This document shows, piece after piece, positions 63,315 to 64,000 of a DNA stretch of 64,000 nt; position 1 is the stretch's first letter, and each line of letters begins with the position of its first letter. A model generated the notes under the pieces. It did not search any database. It was not told the origin of the DNA and saw only the letters and a list, made by a program, of their open reading frames with translations. Made by a program: the position numbers and the translations under genes. The stretch is from Kineococcus sp. NBC_00420 (GTDB lineage: Bacteria > Actinomycetota > Actinomycetes > Actinomycetales > Kineococcaceae). The stretch is taken from the NCBI RefSeq assembly GCF_036021035.1, contig NZ_CP107930.1, positions 2,108,001-2,172,000 of the forward strand, given 5' to 3'.

Positions 63315-64000
63315 CTACTTGCTCAGCGACGACAACCGGAACCGGAAGGAGGCGTCGAGCGTGTCGTCGACCCCCTTGACGTCGGTGCCGGAGATCGCGA
63401 CCTGCGAACCCTGCAGCAGCGGCAGCGTCGGCAGCTGCGCGGCGACGTCGTCCTGGATCTTCCCGATCAGCGCCTTGCGCTGGTCGGCGTCGGTCATCCC
63501 GACCTGCTCCGCGATCTCGGCGTTGATCGCCTGGTCGCGGAAGTGGTTGGCGAGGAAGCTCGCCGACTCGTCGGTGTCGTAGAAGAACGGCGTGAGGTAG
63601 TTGTCCCCGTCGGAGTAGTCGGGGAACCAGCCCAGCTGGTACATCGGGTACACGTCGGAGGAACGGTCCTTGGAGTACTGGACCCACTCCGTCGACTGCA
63701 GGTCGACCGTGAACAGCCCGGTGTCCTCGAGCTGCTGCTTCACCTGCGCGTACTCGTCACCCGAGGACGCACCGTAGTGGTCGGGGTTGTACTGCAGCTT
63801 GATGTCGATCGGGGTGGTCACCCCGGCCGCGGCGAGGACCTGCTTGGCCTTGTCGACGTCCGGCCCACCGGAACCGTCGCCGTAGGCGCTCTTGAGGGAC
63901 TCGTTGGCCCCGGCGAGACCCTCGGGGAGGTAGGAGTAGAGCGGGGTGTAGGTGCCCTTGTAGACCTGGTTGGCGATCGCCTCGCGGTCGACGGAGTCGG
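63315..64000 (-). CDS. ABC transporter substrate-binding protein, family 5, 5'-truncated by window edge
   Basis: The frame is open from base 64000 to the TAG at 63315-63317, giving the last 228 residues; the start lies beyond the window and an internal frame start near 63821 is not real. The visible part has DREAIANQVYKGTYTPLYSYLPEG, then the C lobe LGWFPDYSDGDNYLTPFFY (the conserved peptide/nickel binding block) and a final helix before SGTDVKGVDDTL. This is a DppA/OppA-type (SBP family 5) protein that feeds the adjacent permeases. Whether it has a lipobox cannot be seen here. Confidence 0.92.
   Translation of the reverse strand, partial: DSVDREAIANQVYKGTYTPLYSYLPEGLAGANESLKSAYGDGSGGPDVDKAKQVLAAAGVTTPIDIKLQYNPDHYGASSGDEYAQVKQQLEDTGLFTVDLQSTEWVQYSKDRSSDVYPMYQLGWFPDYSDGDNYLTPFFYDTDESASFLANHFRDQAINAEIAEQVGMTDADQRKALIGKIQDDVAAQLPTLPLLQGSQVAISGTDVKGVDDTLDASFRFRLSSLSK

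Overview
The window is very G+C-rich DNA with dense coding, many GTG starts, many 4-bp GTGA/ATGA gene overlaps and gene families typical of Actinomycetota (Ku plus split LigD, DUF4383, DUF4253, siderophore-interacting proteins, MMPL exporter, 3-methyladenine glycosylase family protein). The mix recalls Kineosporiaceae such as Kineococcus, but the genus is a guess. It reads as chromosome. The only mobile trace is a small IS5-type transposase remnant near 6.1-6.4 kb. No rRNA, tRNA or CRISPR array was seen.

Layout. 0-4.1 kb: the end of an NTF2-like gene, then an SDR oxidoreductase - MFS exporter - metallo-beta-lactamase-fold hydrolase - TetR cassette whose promoter carries two 19-bp direct repeats. 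4.2-6.4 kb: small poorly known genes (DUF6578-like protein, lipoprotein, DUF2089 regulator with a membrane protein under a perfect inverted repeat) and the transposase remnant. 6.4-8.7 kb: a TetR repressor and a divergent EmrB/QacA exporter with two 23-bp operators between them. 8.8-12.7 kb: a siderophore-binding lipoprotein with a DtxR/IdeR-like box, an aminoglycoside-phosphotransferase-like kinase, and DUF4253-LrgA-LrgB. 12.7-21.3 kb: purD-purC, an aromatic-acid-exporter-like protein, DUF4383, HAD phosphatase, double GNAT, methyltransferase, another DHA2 exporter and an unknown gene. 21.3-28.6 kb: non-homologous end joining genes (LigD polymerase and ligase as separate overlapping genes, Ku with an H1-like tail), interrupted by two iron-regulated siderophore-interacting proteins, a serine hydrolase and a DNA-glycosylase-family gene.

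30.1-50.9 kb is the most coherent block: an apparently complete choline-to-glycine route. A GMC choline dehydrogenase and a betaine-aldehyde dehydrogenase (with an APC permease and a small Rieske ferredoxin) would make glycine betaine. A BCCT carrier would import it. A Rieske oxygenase/reductase pair (GbcA/GbcB-like) would demethylate it to dimethylglycine, a dimethylglycine dehydrogenase would give sarcosine, and heterotetrameric sarcosine oxidase (SoxBDAG) would give glycine. PurU would recycle the one-carbon load on tetrahydrofolate. Two IclR regulators and one GntR regulator sit inside the block. I see two operator classes: TGTT(C/G)CGC-N3-type 19-bp palindromes before gbcA and before the BCCT gene, and GACTG-N6-CAGTC palindromes before soxB and before the GntR gene.

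50.9-64 kb: an AsnC/Lrp regulator, chorismate synthase, cardiolipin synthase with a TetR gene, a 1039-residue MMPL exporter fused to three beta-sandwich repeats, a helix-turn-helix/membrane-protein pair behind a 40-bp palindrome, and a peptide-type ABC importer in which permease and both ATPases are one polypeptide. Its binding protein runs off the right edge. Several gene ends carry strong hairpins without a T-tract.
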